Shown: positions 16,549 through 27,100 of the stretch, piece after piece | Numbering within the stretch: position 1 is the first letter of the stretch | Layout of the letters: every line of letters starts with the position of its first letter | Assembly (NCBI GenBank): GCA_003478935.1 | Contig: QUFP01000004.1 | Span: 1-64,000 of the forward strand | DNA: 64,000 nt | Direction of reading: 5' to 3' | Source of the DNA: Firmicutes bacterium AF25-13AC | GTDB taxonomy: Bacteria; Bacillota; Clostridia; Lachnospirales; Lachnospiraceae | Made by a program: the position numbers and the translations under genes | The notes under the pieces: model-generated | Seen by the model: the letters and a program-made list of their open reading frames with translations, nothing else | The model's database searches: none | What the model was told of the DNA's origin: nothing

Positions 16549-18567
16549 TTATCCGCGCCATTCACCCCGGACGGCATTTGGGGAAAGGGTCCCCAGGAGG
16601 TTCCACCACGCGGACGACAGGCCAGTGAGCGCAAACACGCAGGCGGGGCCAGCGGTCCCGCCGTTGTTCAGATAACCACGCAGCAGCAGCTCCCGGGCTG
16701 ATTCTGCTCCAACAGCCGGATTCTCTCCAGTGTAGTATCCATCTGCCCAATACGTTTTATCACCGCCACCGAAGGACTTTGGCACCATGTAACCAGATAC
16801 TGGATCTACAATCATATCCTTGATATACAGCCACGTGTTATTGGTTGCCGGGAAACTTCCAGCGACCTTGTACTGCCGCTTGATCTTGGTCAGATCAGTC
16901 GTCAGGTTTTTTGCGTTATCTGTATAGTATGTTGTTACTGTTGTAGCTCCTGCCGCGCTTGTAGACATGATGTTTACTGCATTTCCGCAAACAGAGTAAC
17001 CGCCACTCATGATTTCAATTTCATTGATCTTGCAGATGTTCTTTCCATCGGTGTTAGATACCGGTGAACCATCATAGCCGAGTACCTTGCTGGTTGAGCC
17101 TGTACGCCAGTGCATAGTCGATACATACATACCTACCTTGGTTGTGATTGAACCGCAATCCAGATATACCGCGGAGTTGTTATCATCCACCGATGTGATC
17201 GCCGTGATCATTGCAGAATCTGCGATGTTGTGCATATAAGCATTTCCGCGGTCGTAGTCTGTTTTTCCTGTGGCATCGCCTACCGATACGCAAGAGCCGA
17301 TTACCAGATTAGCCGCATCCGCTTTTGCAAGGATAACTTTGTTTCCGGTGCTTGCGGCTGTAACCTTGTACTGCAAGTAGTAGGCTGATGCGCCTTTCAT
17401 GTACTTCTGCAAGCTTCTAGTACCGTACTTGATCATCGTTAAGCTTTCCACCCACACGGCATCCGCGTCAACCTCGTAGCCATACGCCGCGCCCTGCTTA
17501 CGTGCATAAGCGTAGTTTGCATGAGATATCTTACTTCTCACCGGGTTGTATCCCTCTGTGACGTATGGCACGCCATCAATCTCAGCAGTGCAACACTTGG
17601 CATGTAGCATCCAACCCTGTACTGTGCCATCTGGACGCACGCACTCTTTCAGAGGCTTGTAGCCCTCTGCCACTCGCGGAAGCATCGACCAATGGCGCAG
17701 AATGCCGTTTCCAGCCGCGTTACGCTCCTCCTTGTAATACAGACCCATGTTCATAACAGCCAGATTCACCTTGCCAGTGCGCGAGAAGCCCGACATTCCT
17801 TCGATTGCTGTGATAATTTGGTTTCCATCATCATCAAGCTTCCAGTTAACGATTGTTGGCCGGAACGCATCCAACGCTCCTACATCATCACGGCCTCTGT
17901 ATGTGTTGGTGGATGGTTCGCAGACAAGCCCCGCTAAAGCATCCAAGCGGTTTACGTCACACGCCTGTGCTGTGCTGGCATCAAGCTCCTCTACCGTGTA
18001 GATGTCTGGGCCTCGGCGCATTGCATAGTATCTTTCTACCGCCTCGTTAAGGGATACTTTCTCAGATCGTGCAAAATTTGTCTGTAACTCGCTGATAGCG
18101 GTTGCATTTGCCTTGATGTTGGTTTCGTTTGTTTTTTCTTTTGCGTCAAGATTGTTGGCAACTTTGCTGATCTGTGTGAGTGTATCTGCCAGTCGATCCT
18201 CGTCCTCACTGGTAAGCTCTGCCGGCTCTGCACGGCGGCCTACTACAAGCTCGATGCGATACTCGGTTTTTCCGGTAGTACCATCATCAATATAAATCCA
18301 CGCGAAGATGCTATATGAGTCGCTGCTATATGCGCTCTTTGGGCACTCTCGCAAGAGTGCATCTGGGATGTTAACCGTGGTAATCTTGTTTGAGGTTGCT
18401 GCCACGCGATTCTCGGTTTTGCCATCCCACTCCGAGGTTGCAAAGTGTACCTGCGTCATAGCTGGCAGATCCAAGCCTTCGATTCGCAGCACCTGATCAT
18501 GGTCATACTGCCAGAGACCGAGAACTTTTAAAATTCTCTTTTCATTTTCAAAAATTGCTGTTACCAT
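16549..18567 (-). CDS. Tail fibre / receptor-binding protein diversified by the DGR
   Basis: 672 residues. The first 130 residues resemble a BppU-like baseplate-attachment domain (IFENEKRILKVLGLWQYDHDQVLRIEGL, FATSEWDG, YIDDGTTGKTEYRIELVVGRR). A coiled-coil segment follows (about 135-170), then a long beta-rich region. The C-terminal 80 residues have the C-type lectin/formylglycine-enzyme fold pattern used by DGR targets (RELLLRG...GGTAGP...WWNLLGTLS). The variable repeat covers about residues 624-662; compared with the template, ten residues differ, mostly former Asn codons. It should bind the host surface, and DGR action would change host range. It is the last tail gene, followed by template and reverse transcriptase. 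Confidence 0.9.
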   Translation of the reverse strand: MVTAIFENEKRILKVLGLWQYDHDQVLRIEGLDLPAMTQVHFATSEWDGKTENRVAATSNKITTVNIPDALLRECPKSAYSSDSYSIFAWIYIDDGTTGKTEYRIELVVGRRAEPAELTSEDEDRLADTLTQISKVANNLDAKEKTNETNIKANATAISELQTNFARSEKVSLNEAVERYYAMRRGPDIYTVEELDASTAQACDVNRLDALAGLVCEPSTNTYRGRDDVGALDAFRPTIVNWKLDDDGNQIITAIEGMSGFSRTGKVNLAVMNMGLYYKEERNAAGNGILRHWSMLPRVAEGYKPLKECVRPDGTVQGWMLHAKCCTAEIDGVPYVTEGYNPVRSKISHANYAYARKQGAAYGYEVDADAVWVESLTMIKYGTRSLQKYMKGASAYYLQYKVTAASTGNKVILAKADAANLVIGSCVSVGDATGKTDYDRGNAYMHNIADSAMITAITSVDDNNSAVYLDCGSITTKVGMYVSTMHWRTGSTSKVLGYDGSPVSNTDGKNICKINEIEIMSGGYSVCGNAVNIMSTSAAGATTVTTYYTDNAKNLTTDLTKIKRQYKVAGSFPATNNTWLYIKDMIVDPVSGYMVPKSFGGGDKTYWADGYYTGENPAVGAESARELLLRGYLNNGGTAGPACVFALTGLSSAWWNLLGTLSPNAVRGEWRG
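16583..16697 (-). repeat. DGR variable repeat (VR)
   Basis: The 3' part of the tail-fibre gene, aligned without gaps to the template repeat at a constant offset of 214 bases. Coding changes from template to this copy include Asn to Tyr, Phe, Leu, Thr and Ser, Tyr to Cys, Thr to Ala and Ile to Leu. The GC-rich stretch rich in CCTGGGG at its 3' side would be the initiation-of-mutagenic-homology region; the two A-to-C differences beyond it could be homology mismatches rather than mutations. Confidence 0.95.
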
Positions 18568-18895
18568 TTTCTACTTTTCTCCTTTCTCATTTTTCACTCT
18601 TTTGTACCAGGCTATTTCATTTTTACGGATCAGCTCCTTTACTTGGAGCGTTTTTAATCTTTTAGAGGTTGGTATTATGGATATTTGCAAATTTTTCAAG
18701 ACTCCATAATGCAAGTATTTTTCTAGCTTTTCAGAGCCTTTTGCTTCAACCTTTAATTATTGGAGTGATTTTAATATTAGATACATAATAATTAGAGCAT
18801 TATTTGATTGTTTAACAGCTTACTTAACAAGCTATTTAACAGCCTATTTAACAGCCTATTTAACAGCCTATTTAACAAATATCTTGCAAAAATTG
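18568..18895. repeat. 328-base gap with a 12-bp tandem repeat
   Basis: The gap between two tail genes has no convincing gene. From 18811 to 18880 a 12-base unit (TTTAACAGCCTA on the plus strand) occurs about six times, three of them perfect and adjacent. Read as protein it gives LLNR repeats, which is almost certainly meaningless. Further right are an 8-bp inverted repeat ATTATGGA/TCCATAAT and a short plus-strand hairpin with T run (18629-18655). It is AT-rich and unlike its neighbours, so it may hold a promoter for the fibre and DGR genes. Confidence 0.55.
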
Positions 18896-19032
18896 CTACT
18901 GTACAAGGAAGGTGTAGCACCCGTTGGCCAGATATGTGCCGGCTGTTACACTGGATGCCGGAAGCACTGTAAGTATCTCTGAGTTTTGGTTTTGCCGAAA
19001 AACTCCAAGGAATGTGCCGCCCCACTGACCTA

Positions 19033-19512
19033 CTATCGGGTGGGATGTTGCAACCAGTGATCAACTGCTTTTAGGGCATCCGGCAGCGTGATCTGGATTT
19101 CCGATGGTACTGACCCGCTCACGCTCTTGATCTGCACCATCAGCACCACAATTGCAACGTGTCCGATTTTTGCGTAGCAGCCATATTTTCCGTAGTACTC
19201 ACCCGCCACGTTAACCGTTGGCGTAAAGTATGTAAGTGGCATTCCCTGCCAATCAAAATTCTTTCTGGCGATGAGGTTCCAGCCTACATCTAGCGCACCC
19301 TCTACCTCTGCCACCTTGCCGATGGCCATGCCTTTTTTGGTGGTGTCTGAGTCGCTGGCGAGCAGAATATCAACAAAAGCTGCCGCTGACATTACGTCTG
19401 AGCCGTAGTAGTCGATGAGTTTGAAACTATCTTGCAGTCTTACGCATATGTTATAGCTCGCCGCTGTATCTGCCGATACGATCACATAGCCAGATAATGT
19501 ATAAGCCGACAT
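19033..19512 (-). CDS. Siphovirus minor tail protein, middle part (frameshifted)
   Basis: Continuation, in another frame, of the gene that starts at 20708. The frame is open upstream to about 19640 (GSITPLGSTNGRKCTIYWKKATETGW precedes the ATG used here). Content: beta-rich, SVAVRL-like and GDRG-like patterns are weak, with FVDILLASDSDTTKKGMAIGKVAEVEGALDVGW typical of the C-terminal region of the DUF859 type. It stops early at 19033; one more base near 19060 lets reading continue through SLVATSHPIVGQWGGTF to a stop at 18896 (ending CYTFLVQ). Confidence 0.7.
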   Translation of the reverse strand: MSAYTLSGYVIVSADTAASYNICVRLQDSFKLIDYYGSDVMSAAAFVDILLASDSDTTKKGMAIGKVAEVEGALDVGWNLIARKNFDWQGMPLTYFTPTVNVAGEYYGKYGCYAKIGHVAIVVLMVQIKSVSGSVPSEIQITLPDALKAVDHWLQHPTR

Positions 19513-20708
19513 ATCGAGTACTTTGGATTGCCACCCTGTTTCTGTGGCTTTTTTCCAATAGATTGTGCATTTTCTTCCATTTGTGCTGCCCAGCGGCGTG
19601 ATACTGCCACTTGGCTTGATGCAGATATAGCTCCTGCTGCATTAAGTGATGCATCAGTTGCCGACTTGCATCGATACGCACTTACGCTGGTTACTGCAGG
19701 CGCTGTGTATGCCTGCACAGTGATATCCTTGCTTACGGTATTTTTCCAACCTCGGCTATCCGTTACAGTGGCCGTTACTCGGATCGCGCCAGACTTAGTT
19801 AGTATACCCGTAGTATAAATTGATCCTGAGTATGCTGCGCCGTCCACTGTTGAGCTGTATGATGTGATCGTTGCGCCGTACTTTCCAGTGGCAGATATCG
19901 TTACTTTGAGCTGATCCACTCCCTGCACGTATCCAGTTACAGCAGGTGTTGTAGATCGCGGCCGCTCAAGCGTGATCGTTACCGCAGGAGCCGTTGACGA
20001 TGGCACGGATGCCTTAAACACAACTGATTTTGTGCCGACAAAAGTGCCGCCGTAGTAGGTATCGCAGTAGATCGTGCCCCATCCGCTGTACTGATTCGGA
20101 ATCTCCGTAGCAAGATCTAGCGGGAGCGTCCACTGACAGTTATTTTCTACTCCGTTAGCTATCGTGCCCGACTTGCTGCCCCACGCATACCGCACAGTAT
20201 GCGTAAAAGAAGCACTTGCGCGATTGGTGTGGATATATATTGTGCTGCCCATGTATCCGATATCCTGCGTTGTGCCGGGATACGTGACGCACGACGGCTG
20301 CGATGCTCGCGCAATTTGGGTAAGCGCCATTGTGCCGGATGCCGACCATGCAGATGATGCCACCCACTTATAGGCACAGCTAAAAGATGCCGATAGCGTT
20401 TTGCTGCCGTCTGAGTCGTGCGGGATGGTAGCTGTGCCAGAAGCAATTGTTACTGGGTTGGCCTCGGTGGTGTGATCCGTGCCAATGCTGATCGTAACTT
20501 TTGTTTCTGATGCGCGCCTAAAAACCGTTGCCCCGTTGATTACCACGCTAATATTATGTGAGCTGTTGGAGTACCAGCTCGAACCTACAAGCCAGCCGAT
20601 CAACGCCCAGCTCACTGTTGATGAGTTGCTGTTTACGTCCGCGCTTGTCTCTGTAACTCGCAGTGCCATCTTAACATCTGCGGCTACTGCACTATAAAAT
20701 GTTGCCAT
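19482..20708 (-). CDS. Siphovirus minor tail protein, DUF859-like, N-terminal part (frameshifted)
   Basis: Structural tail protein. About 380 authentic residues before the frame is lost near 19640 (true sequence ...SLNAAGA). Small beta-sandwich domains rich in Ser/Thr: MATFYSAVAADVKMALRV, NISVVINGATVFRR, WVASSAWSASGTMALTQI, followed by Ig-like repeats (APAVTITLERPRSTTPAVTGYVQG). This matches the DUF859 family of siphovirus tail proteins. AAGGAGG precedes the start. Counting the two downstream fragments, the intact gene would be about 600 residues ending at 18896. It lies between the tail-tip protein and the DGR-targeted fibre. Confidence 0.8.
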   Translation of the reverse strand: MATFYSAVAADVKMALRVTETSADVNSNSSTVSWALIGWLVGSSWYSNSSHNISVVINGATVFRRASETKVTISIGTDHTTEANPVTIASGTATIPHDSDGSKTLSASFSCAYKWVASSAWSASGTMALTQIARASQPSCVTYPGTTQDIGYMGSTIYIHTNRASASFTHTVRYAWGSKSGTIANGVENNCQWTLPLDLATEIPNQYSGWGTIYCDTYYGGTFVGTKSVVFKASVPSSTAPAVTITLERPRSTTPAVTGYVQGVDQLKVTISATGKYGATITSYSSTVDGAAYSGSIYTTGILTKSGAIRVTATVTDSRGWKNTVSKDITVQAYTAPAVTSVSAYRCKSATDASLNAAGAISASSQVAVSRRWAAQMEENAQSIGKKPQKQGGNPKYSICRLIHYLAM

Positions 20709-20717
20709 CTTTCCTCC

Positions 20718-23700
20718 TTAACTTATCCGCAGATGTCGTCCGGATTTTGTGATTACGAGTCCAAGAATATTTGCTGTAGTCGTTACCACCAGATTGGAGT
20801 TGTACAGCTGGTTATTGGTATAGTAAGCTACTACCTGCCCCGACTGCATAAAGCAGATCCTGTCGTTTCGGATTTCCAGCGTGATCGGGCTATCCGACTT
20901 TCCAAGTGCGATGCCGTTTTGCGTGAGCCTTATATATGTTTCCAGTTGTGCCCACTTATCATCTGATGAGCTACCAACCTTTGATACGTTCTGCTCAATC
21001 GTTTTGAAACGTGCCTCGATTGCATCCGGTGTTTGCGATAGCTGAGACTCTACCTGCTTTTTATAGGTTTCCAGATCATCCTCTTTTACGTAAGATTGCA
21101 TCGCCTTGGAAAGTGCCTCTGTGGCCGTTTTAAGCGACTCTACTTGCGTGGTTACTGTAGTTACTGTGGATTGTGCCTGATCGGCTGTAGACTGTGCCTG
21201 GTCTACAGCGCCATCTATATCTTCCGGAGCTGGGGTCCAGTCGGTTGCCACATTGCCAATCTCAGCCTTGAGACAGCGCCAGTAGAAGATGCCGTTGCCA
21301 TCCGAGTAATCGCAGCGCATACCGATATCATACTTGTGAGCCTTTCCGTCCCATGTGGCTGTCGTCTTGAATATCTGTTGTCCACTTGCCGTTGGCGCAA
21401 AGTTGAAAAGTCCATTGCAGAATGGATTAGATGATGTCCAAGCACCGTCCTGACTACCTTGCGCCCATACCTTCATTGTTTGTCCGCTCTGCGATGCGCA
21501 TTTTTCCCACCGTAGCTCAACTGTGCATGTAACAGATAGTCCTGCACTGGCTGAGGTGTCGATATTCGCGGTTGTACCGGATTTTAGAAAGGAGTGGCAT
21601 TGATTCACTCCTGTCGCTGGCTGAAAGCTCTGCCACTCCCTGCTCTGGCCTCGTGCCAAGTTTCTTGCACCAACACTTATCTTTTTGACTTCAGTCGTGA
21701 TATCTTCCTTCCAGATTTTCTCCTTGATCTGAGTTTCCATTGTTTCTAACGATGAGCCTTGCTTTGTCACCGTCTTTTTGACAGTTTCCAACTCTTGCGA
21801 ATTGTTGTAGCCTTTTTCGTTGGCATCATTGAGTGCCTGTGCCAAGATCGGAGTTGTGGTTGACGTTGTGTTATCTGACCACGTTATATAAGATCTTGTC
21901 CACAGGTAGTGATTTGGCTGCCACGATGGTTGTGTGTTCGACCACGATCCGCCTGCCTGGGACGTTTTGGAAGTTGACAGATAGTACTGCGGTACAATGG
22001 ATTTGACGCCTTTTCCGGTCGCTCCTGTGTCGCCTTTCGCACCTGCCGCGCCTGTATCGCCCTTCGCTCCGGTGCTTCCGGTGATACAAGCAGCTTGGCT
22101 ATAAGTCACTGTGTCATCCTGTGCCGTTGTCTTGGTACGCGACCAGATGTAGTAACCTTGTGTTGCCGTGACCGCCTCAGACTGCCATATGCCGCCTTTT
22201 AGTTCGGTTGAGGATGTGCTCTTATAATATTCGACCATAATGGACGCGACTGTGTTGTTTGCGGTCTGCATTGCTTTCTCAGCCGTGTCGCTTGCATCAC
22301 TGGCGGTCTTGTTCACTTTTCCAACGTATTCTGACAGCTTCTCGTTTTCGATTTTGATGTACTTTCCATCTATGCCATTAACGTATATGCGGTTGAGGAT
22401 GGCATCACCCGACACATCGAGACCGTAAGGATATGTCTTGCCGCCGTCTGTGCTGATGCCCAGTGCAGTGGCAGTGAGCTTCCATACGACCAGTGATTCC
22501 GCAAGTGTCGGCTTGTCGTGAACGTAGTATATGGTACTTCCATCTTTCTGCTTTTCCGCAGTAATGTACATGCCAGACGACTCTGCAAGCTGCTTACTCA
22601 AGTTCTTGAGTGCCAGTTCTCGCTCGGTGCGCTCCTTCTCTATCTTGTTACGGTTCTCGATGATTGCCTTTGTCTGCTCGGAAAATCGCACGGCAGCTCG
22701 ATCACTTGGAGACTCTGCGTCACAGGTGATTTTCGTGTCTCTACCTGTTGCATATGTCATGTTGGTAATCCAACAGGTATACGTTTTTCCTTTGCGGTCT
22801 GTCACCTCTGCCGGATCTCCTGCCTCTGCCGATGGGTCTAAGATACAGGTAAGATCAAGTGGTCGGAAAGACATTCCGATGATCTTCTTGCCAAGGTATG
22901 ACGCCACAACTGGCGCTTTCCCGGCTTCGATCAGGGGGTTGTCCGATACTTCCAGTACATATCCTTTCTCTCCATACAAGCTGCTCTGCTTCTCATCACT
23001 GGCATCCGTTGCTTGTATACCAGTGATGATGATATCTTGATTTTCTGGCGTAAAGGACTTGATCGCCGTGATCTTATGCTTTGTGGCCTTCTCGTTGTAC
23101 CAGCGTAGCTCCATACGTCCGAGTGCGTCACACCGGGCGAAGCTGCCGCTGATCTGCGCCGCATAATGCAGCACATCTCGACAAGTCAGTGCCTCATCGT
23201 TGGGTCTTTCGCTGACCACATACCCACCATTGTCAATCTGGGTTGTGACCAGCGTGATACCACATCGGTTGCATATATCTTGCACAATCACTTGGATTGT
23301 TGCCGGATATACTGTCGAGACCTCGGAGTACGGGATTTCCGTTCTGCACATATTGTCCAGGCATGTAAGATCTACAGATGAATCTGGGTTAGACTGCTTC
23401 TGCACCATAAAGCTGCCACACTGTAGCAGCTCTGTTGTTCCATCCTGTAAGATGCCTCCGCGCCATGCGGTTACCTCTGCGTCTAAGAAATCGTACACGC
23501 TATAATGCTCCTCAGAGTCGTCTAAACTCAGCTTCAAGCGATTTGTGATCACTTGACCGATATCAAAACTCCCTGTCCCCGAGGTTGCATCATCCATTGA
23601 GAATCCGCCTTCCCACAGATCGCTTTGTGTCAGCACAAGTTCTTTCCCTGACTTTAATTTAATTTTTATTTTGCAAGCCGGTGCTGCTACACCGCTTACA

Positions 23701-23735
23701 CTTTGTTTTTTCAGTGCATTGCTTATGCTTAACAT
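20718..23735 (-). CDS. Phage tail tip / minor structural protein with collagen-like segment
   Basis: 1005 residues. The N-terminal 350 residues have the fold pattern of tail-associated proteins at the tail tip (KIKIKLKSGKELVLTQSDLWEGGF, ITNRLKLSLDDSEEHYSVYDFLDAEVTAW, YPATIQVIVQDICNRCGI). A central coiled coil follows (IIENRNKIEKERTERELALKNLSKQLAESS), then a Gly-X-Y run near 550-575 (GAKGDTGAAGAKGDTG). A beta domain near 690-800 looks carbohydrate-binding like (MKVWAQGSQDGAWTSSNPF). The C-terminus has further coiled coil. It follows the short tail gene at 23738 with little spacing. Role: baseplate hub and host contact; no peptidase motif is obvious. Confidence 0.85.
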   Translation of the reverse strand: MLSISNALKKQSVSGVAAPACKIKIKLKSGKELVLTQSDLWEGGFSMDDATSGTGSFDIGQVITNRLKLSLDDSEEHYSVYDFLDAEVTAWRGGILQDGTTELLQCGSFMVQKQSNPDSSVDLTCLDNMCRTEIPYSEVSTVYPATIQVIVQDICNRCGITLVTTQIDNGGYVVSERPNDEALTCRDVLHYAAQISGSFARCDALGRMELRWYNEKATKHKITAIKSFTPENQDIIITGIQATDASDEKQSSLYGEKGYVLEVSDNPLIEAGKAPVVASYLGKKIIGMSFRPLDLTCILDPSAEAGDPAEVTDRKGKTYTCWITNMTYATGRDTKITCDAESPSDRAAVRFSEQTKAIIENRNKIEKERTERELALKNLSKQLAESSGMYITAEKQKDGSTIYYVHDKPTLAESLVVWKLTATALGISTDGGKTYPYGLDVSGDAILNRIYVNGIDGKYIKIENEKLSEYVGKVNKTASDASDTAEKAMQTANNTVASIMVEYYKSTSSTELKGGIWQSEAVTATQGYYIWSRTKTTAQDDTVTYSQAACITGSTGAKGDTGAAGAKGDTGATGKGVKSIVPQYYLSTSKTSQAGGSWSNTQPSWQPNHYLWTRSYITWSDNTTSTTTPILAQALNDANEKGYNNSQELETVKKTVTKQGSSLETMETQIKEKIWKEDITTEVKKISVGARNLARGQSREWQSFQPATGVNQCHSFLKSGTTANIDTSASAGLSVTCTVELRWEKCASQSGQTMKVWAQGSQDGAWTSSNPFCNGLFNFAPTASGQQIFKTTATWDGKAHKYDIGMRCDYSDGNGIFYWRCLKAEIGNVATDWTPAPEDIDGAVDQAQSTADQAQSTVTTVTTQVESLKTATEALSKAMQSYVKEDDLETYKKQVESQLSQTPDAIEARFKTIEQNVSKVGSSSDDKWAQLETYIRLTQNGIALGKSDSPITLEIRNDRICFMQSGQVVAYYTNNQLYNSNLVVTTTANILGLVITKSGRHLRIS

Positions 23736-23737
23736 AC

Positions 23738-24094
23738 TTATACCTCGATTATGTCAAAGGATACTGTTGAGTATCGTTCTTTGCCCACTGCCCAGCTACG
23801 CACTGGGGCTACTGGATCGCTTCGGTAAAAAGTTCTTGTTTCATCAGTGCCTGCAAGTGCATCTGGGTAGGTGACGCTGAAATTGACATCGTTGAATGCC
23901 TTTAGGATGGCTGATGTTTCTTTCTTATCAGGATTCCACCACGTAAGAGAGATCTTTCGCTTTTGGGCCACTCGCGTCTTATGCATGGTGGCATCCTGAG
24001 TGCGTCCACTCGAGGAGGTTGAAACGTCATTCAGATTCCATGAAAATGCAGACGGGTCTTTAACTGCGATCCCATTTACTGTAAGCATTGCCAT
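23738..24094 (-). CDS. Phage tail protein, DUF6711-like
   Basis: 118 residues, beta-rich (MLTVNGIAVKDPSAFSW, KRKISLTWWNPDKKETSAILKAF, RYSTVSFDIIEV). A small protein in this position, between tape measure and tail tip, is the usual place for DUF6711-type distal tail components in clostridial siphoviruses. GGAGGTGG stands before the ATG. It may act as a Dit-like adaptor, but this is inferred from position. Confidence 0.75.
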   Translation of the reverse strand: MAMLTVNGIAVKDPSAFSWNLNDVSTSSSGRTQDATMHKTRVAQKRKISLTWWNPDKKETSAILKAFNDVNFSVTYPDALAGTDETRTFYRSDPVAPVRSWAVGKERYSTVSFDIIEV

Positions 24095-24107
24095 GTTGCA
24101 CCACCTC

Positions 24108-27100
24108 CTATAAGCTAGCAGTCGCTGTGTAGCGCCGTTCTGCTCGTTTCTTGCCTTTTAGTACCGTTTTATACATGTCTTCGCTATCAACTCTAAACGT
24201 GAACTCTGTGACAGGTGTTTGCTCGCTTTGTCCAGCCATCATAAGCGCCTCAATTACCGCTGCCTTAACCGCTGTTGCAATCGCATCTGTGATCTGCTCG
24301 TTATTTGCAACTGCTGTCTTCCGGCCAATTGTACCAACCATCTCTGGACCACGCTCACGTGCGATGAACATCTGTCCCATCTCAGGGAAACCACCGTTGG
24401 CATACCAAGCGACATTGACTGATGGAAGGGAAAATCCGACACCCGCAGCTGACGCTCCGATTGTCGCCACATTGAAATGAGGGGACGGGATATGGACTGA
24501 CTGAAAACCACTTGCGAGGGAACTTGCGGCGCTGTGACCTACTGAATAGAAGTCTCCCATAGCTGATTGAACGCGGCTGTTAAGTCCTTGTGACTCTGAG
24601 ACAATACTGTCTAAGGCTGTCTTAGTTTCTCCCGGCCATGCTCCCAGAGCAGTACCGATGGTATCATCCATTGAATCCCATGCATCTTCGGTATTCTTCT
24701 TGATGGTCGCATTTGTTCCCATCTGAAGAAGCATACTTCCCATGCCCCCGATAGTGGCTAGCAGCATACTTCCCAGAGAACTAGATACGCTTGAGTTTGC
24801 ACCACTCCATGTGCTGTCTGTGTCGTCTGCGATAGACCTATTTTTTTCTGATACGTCTCCCTTGATCTTCTCAAATTCTTCTTTTGCCTTTTTACTCGCC
24901 GACTCGCTATATTTCGTTACAGTATCCTTGATGTTTGTCCAGAAAGTTGATGTCTTGGTTGCCATCTCACCAGTTGAAGTATTAACAGAGTCCGTTGCTG
25001 AGTCAGTTGTAGTTTTGAGTGTATCAATTGACTCATTGCAAGTATCAATGGTGGCTGTCAGAGTCTCCTGTTGCTTTTTGGACTCTTCCATCTGCAAGCC
25101 CAAATTGTTATAAGCATCCCACAGATCATCAATATCGTACCTCTGCCCATCTATCACGATAGAGCCGTTATCCAGTACTCGTGATAACTCGTCGAATGCC
25201 AAGTTGAACTCACCAGTATCAGCCGTTCCTGTCTTCACATATTCATTAAGGACATCCAGTGCCTTTGCCGTTTCATCAGTTGCAAGCTCGCAATCCATAA
25301 TAGCGGTGTTGAAGGACTCCATCTGCGTTTCCAAGCCTTGGTAGTTCATTTGCGCATTTGCCAGCGCCACTCCAGTCTGCTCGATGATAGTCAGATAGCC
25401 TTTCATCTCTGCCGCTTCTTTCTGCGTTGTTAGCAAGTTCAGCAGTTCTTCGCGGTTTCCCGTATAGCCTTCCTTGATTTTGTCCAGCTCGCTGCGCATC
25501 TCTGGAGCATACTCTATCAGGGTCTTGTAATACTCCGTAAACAAACTTTCTTCGCTGTCTGTCAGCCCTCCGGATTGCTTCTTTTCTGCCAATGTCAGGA
25601 ACTCATCAAGTACATTGATCGCATTGGTATAATCGGCCTCTGAAACACTCTGCAGATTGGATAGTGACTCTTGAAGCTGATTAACTGACTCTGCAACATC
25701 AGCGATAGATTCCTCGTAACCAGATTCAAAGGTATCCTTGTGAGTGAAGGACTCAAACAAGTTCTTGACGCTTAACCCCAAGCCTGTAAGACTGGCGACC
25801 ATTCCAAATATCATTCCTGCCGCCGGAAAAGCTCCAATGCTTTTAGCAAGCTCTGAAAGAGCGCCTGCAGCTTTCGTGGCTCCCGGAATCTTTTCAATCG
25901 CAGGTCCTACTTTTTTCAGTACTAATACTGCATTCTCAAACTTTTTATAGCCTGAAAATGTAAGCATACTAAGCCCAACCAGTGCAAGTCCCTTTCCTGT
26001 GGCATTAAGCAATGGCTCAGGGAGTAGATTGATCACATATGCAAATCCATCAAGTGCATATGCAAATCCGTTGACCAAACTAGCTGCATTTTCTGGCACG
26101 TGAAACTCATCCATGAAATCTAATGCACCTTGGCCAATCCCCGTCGTAAGATGCGCCAGTGCGCTCCAGAAGTGTGCCAATGCTTCGTTCAGATAATCCC
26201 AATCAACATTGTTATTAAAGATCGTGAGGTTGTCTGCCAGCCTTGGAATTGCCTCGCTCATCGTCCAGCTACTCACTGGCTTCAAAAAATACTCGTAGAA
26301 GTCCATGAGACCTGTCCATGAGAATTTGGTTGGTTTCTGCAAAGATGTATAGAAAGCTGATAACGAGTTCTCTAGTCTGTCCCAGTCGATGTCATTGAGC
26401 AAATCGTTGGTGATGTTAAAGAAACGTGGTAAACCTGCATCATCTCTGATGTACCATGTTCCCATTGGCTTCAAGTAATTTTCCCAGAAATCCTTTATGG
26501 TGTTTCCTGTGAAATTCTCAAGCTTCTGGAAACCATCGTTATACAGATTCTTGATCGCATCCGTTGTCGGGCTGATAAACTCAAGTAGCTTCTCGAAGGA
26601 GTCAGACAGATCGTCGATCACATTCTCACCCTCGGCAAGTTTTCCAAAATCGACGTCTCCGCCATCTAAAATGCCTCCTGCTCCTCCAGAGCCGCCTCCT
26701 GAGCCACCGGAACCTCCGCCTCCTGAGCCATCTCCGCCATCCGAGTTGCTTGTGGTAAGCTCTTGGAGCTTGTTTAACTGATCGAAACCGAGTAGGCTGG
26801 CCATTTCTTTGGCTGCCTGCTTTGCTGCCTTACCTACCGCTCCAGTGTTGTCTGCGAGTTGTCCGGCACTATCCGCAGCATCTGCAAGTCCTGTTCCGGC
26901 ATCGTTGGCCACTGTTCCGATGTCCGCAATTCCATCCACTGCATTCTCGCTGATTCCACTGCCAGATGAGGCAGATTTTCCAGTGATCAGCTCTGTAAAA
27001 CTTCGGAAGGCTTTTGCAGCAAGATCCAGTTTTGATAGCAATTTGTTCGTTTTGATTAAGATCGGGTCAAAGAGGTTGATGAAACCTTGTCCTAAACTTG

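Noticed and set aside
18805..18880. Tandem repeats as a CRISPR array
   Set aside because: Units are only 12 bases with no spacers, and no cas genes are present.
18792..19064. Protein with LLNR repeats
   Set aside because: The repeat is a product of the 12-bp DNA repeat and the frame is an out-of-phase tail of the disrupted minor tail gene.
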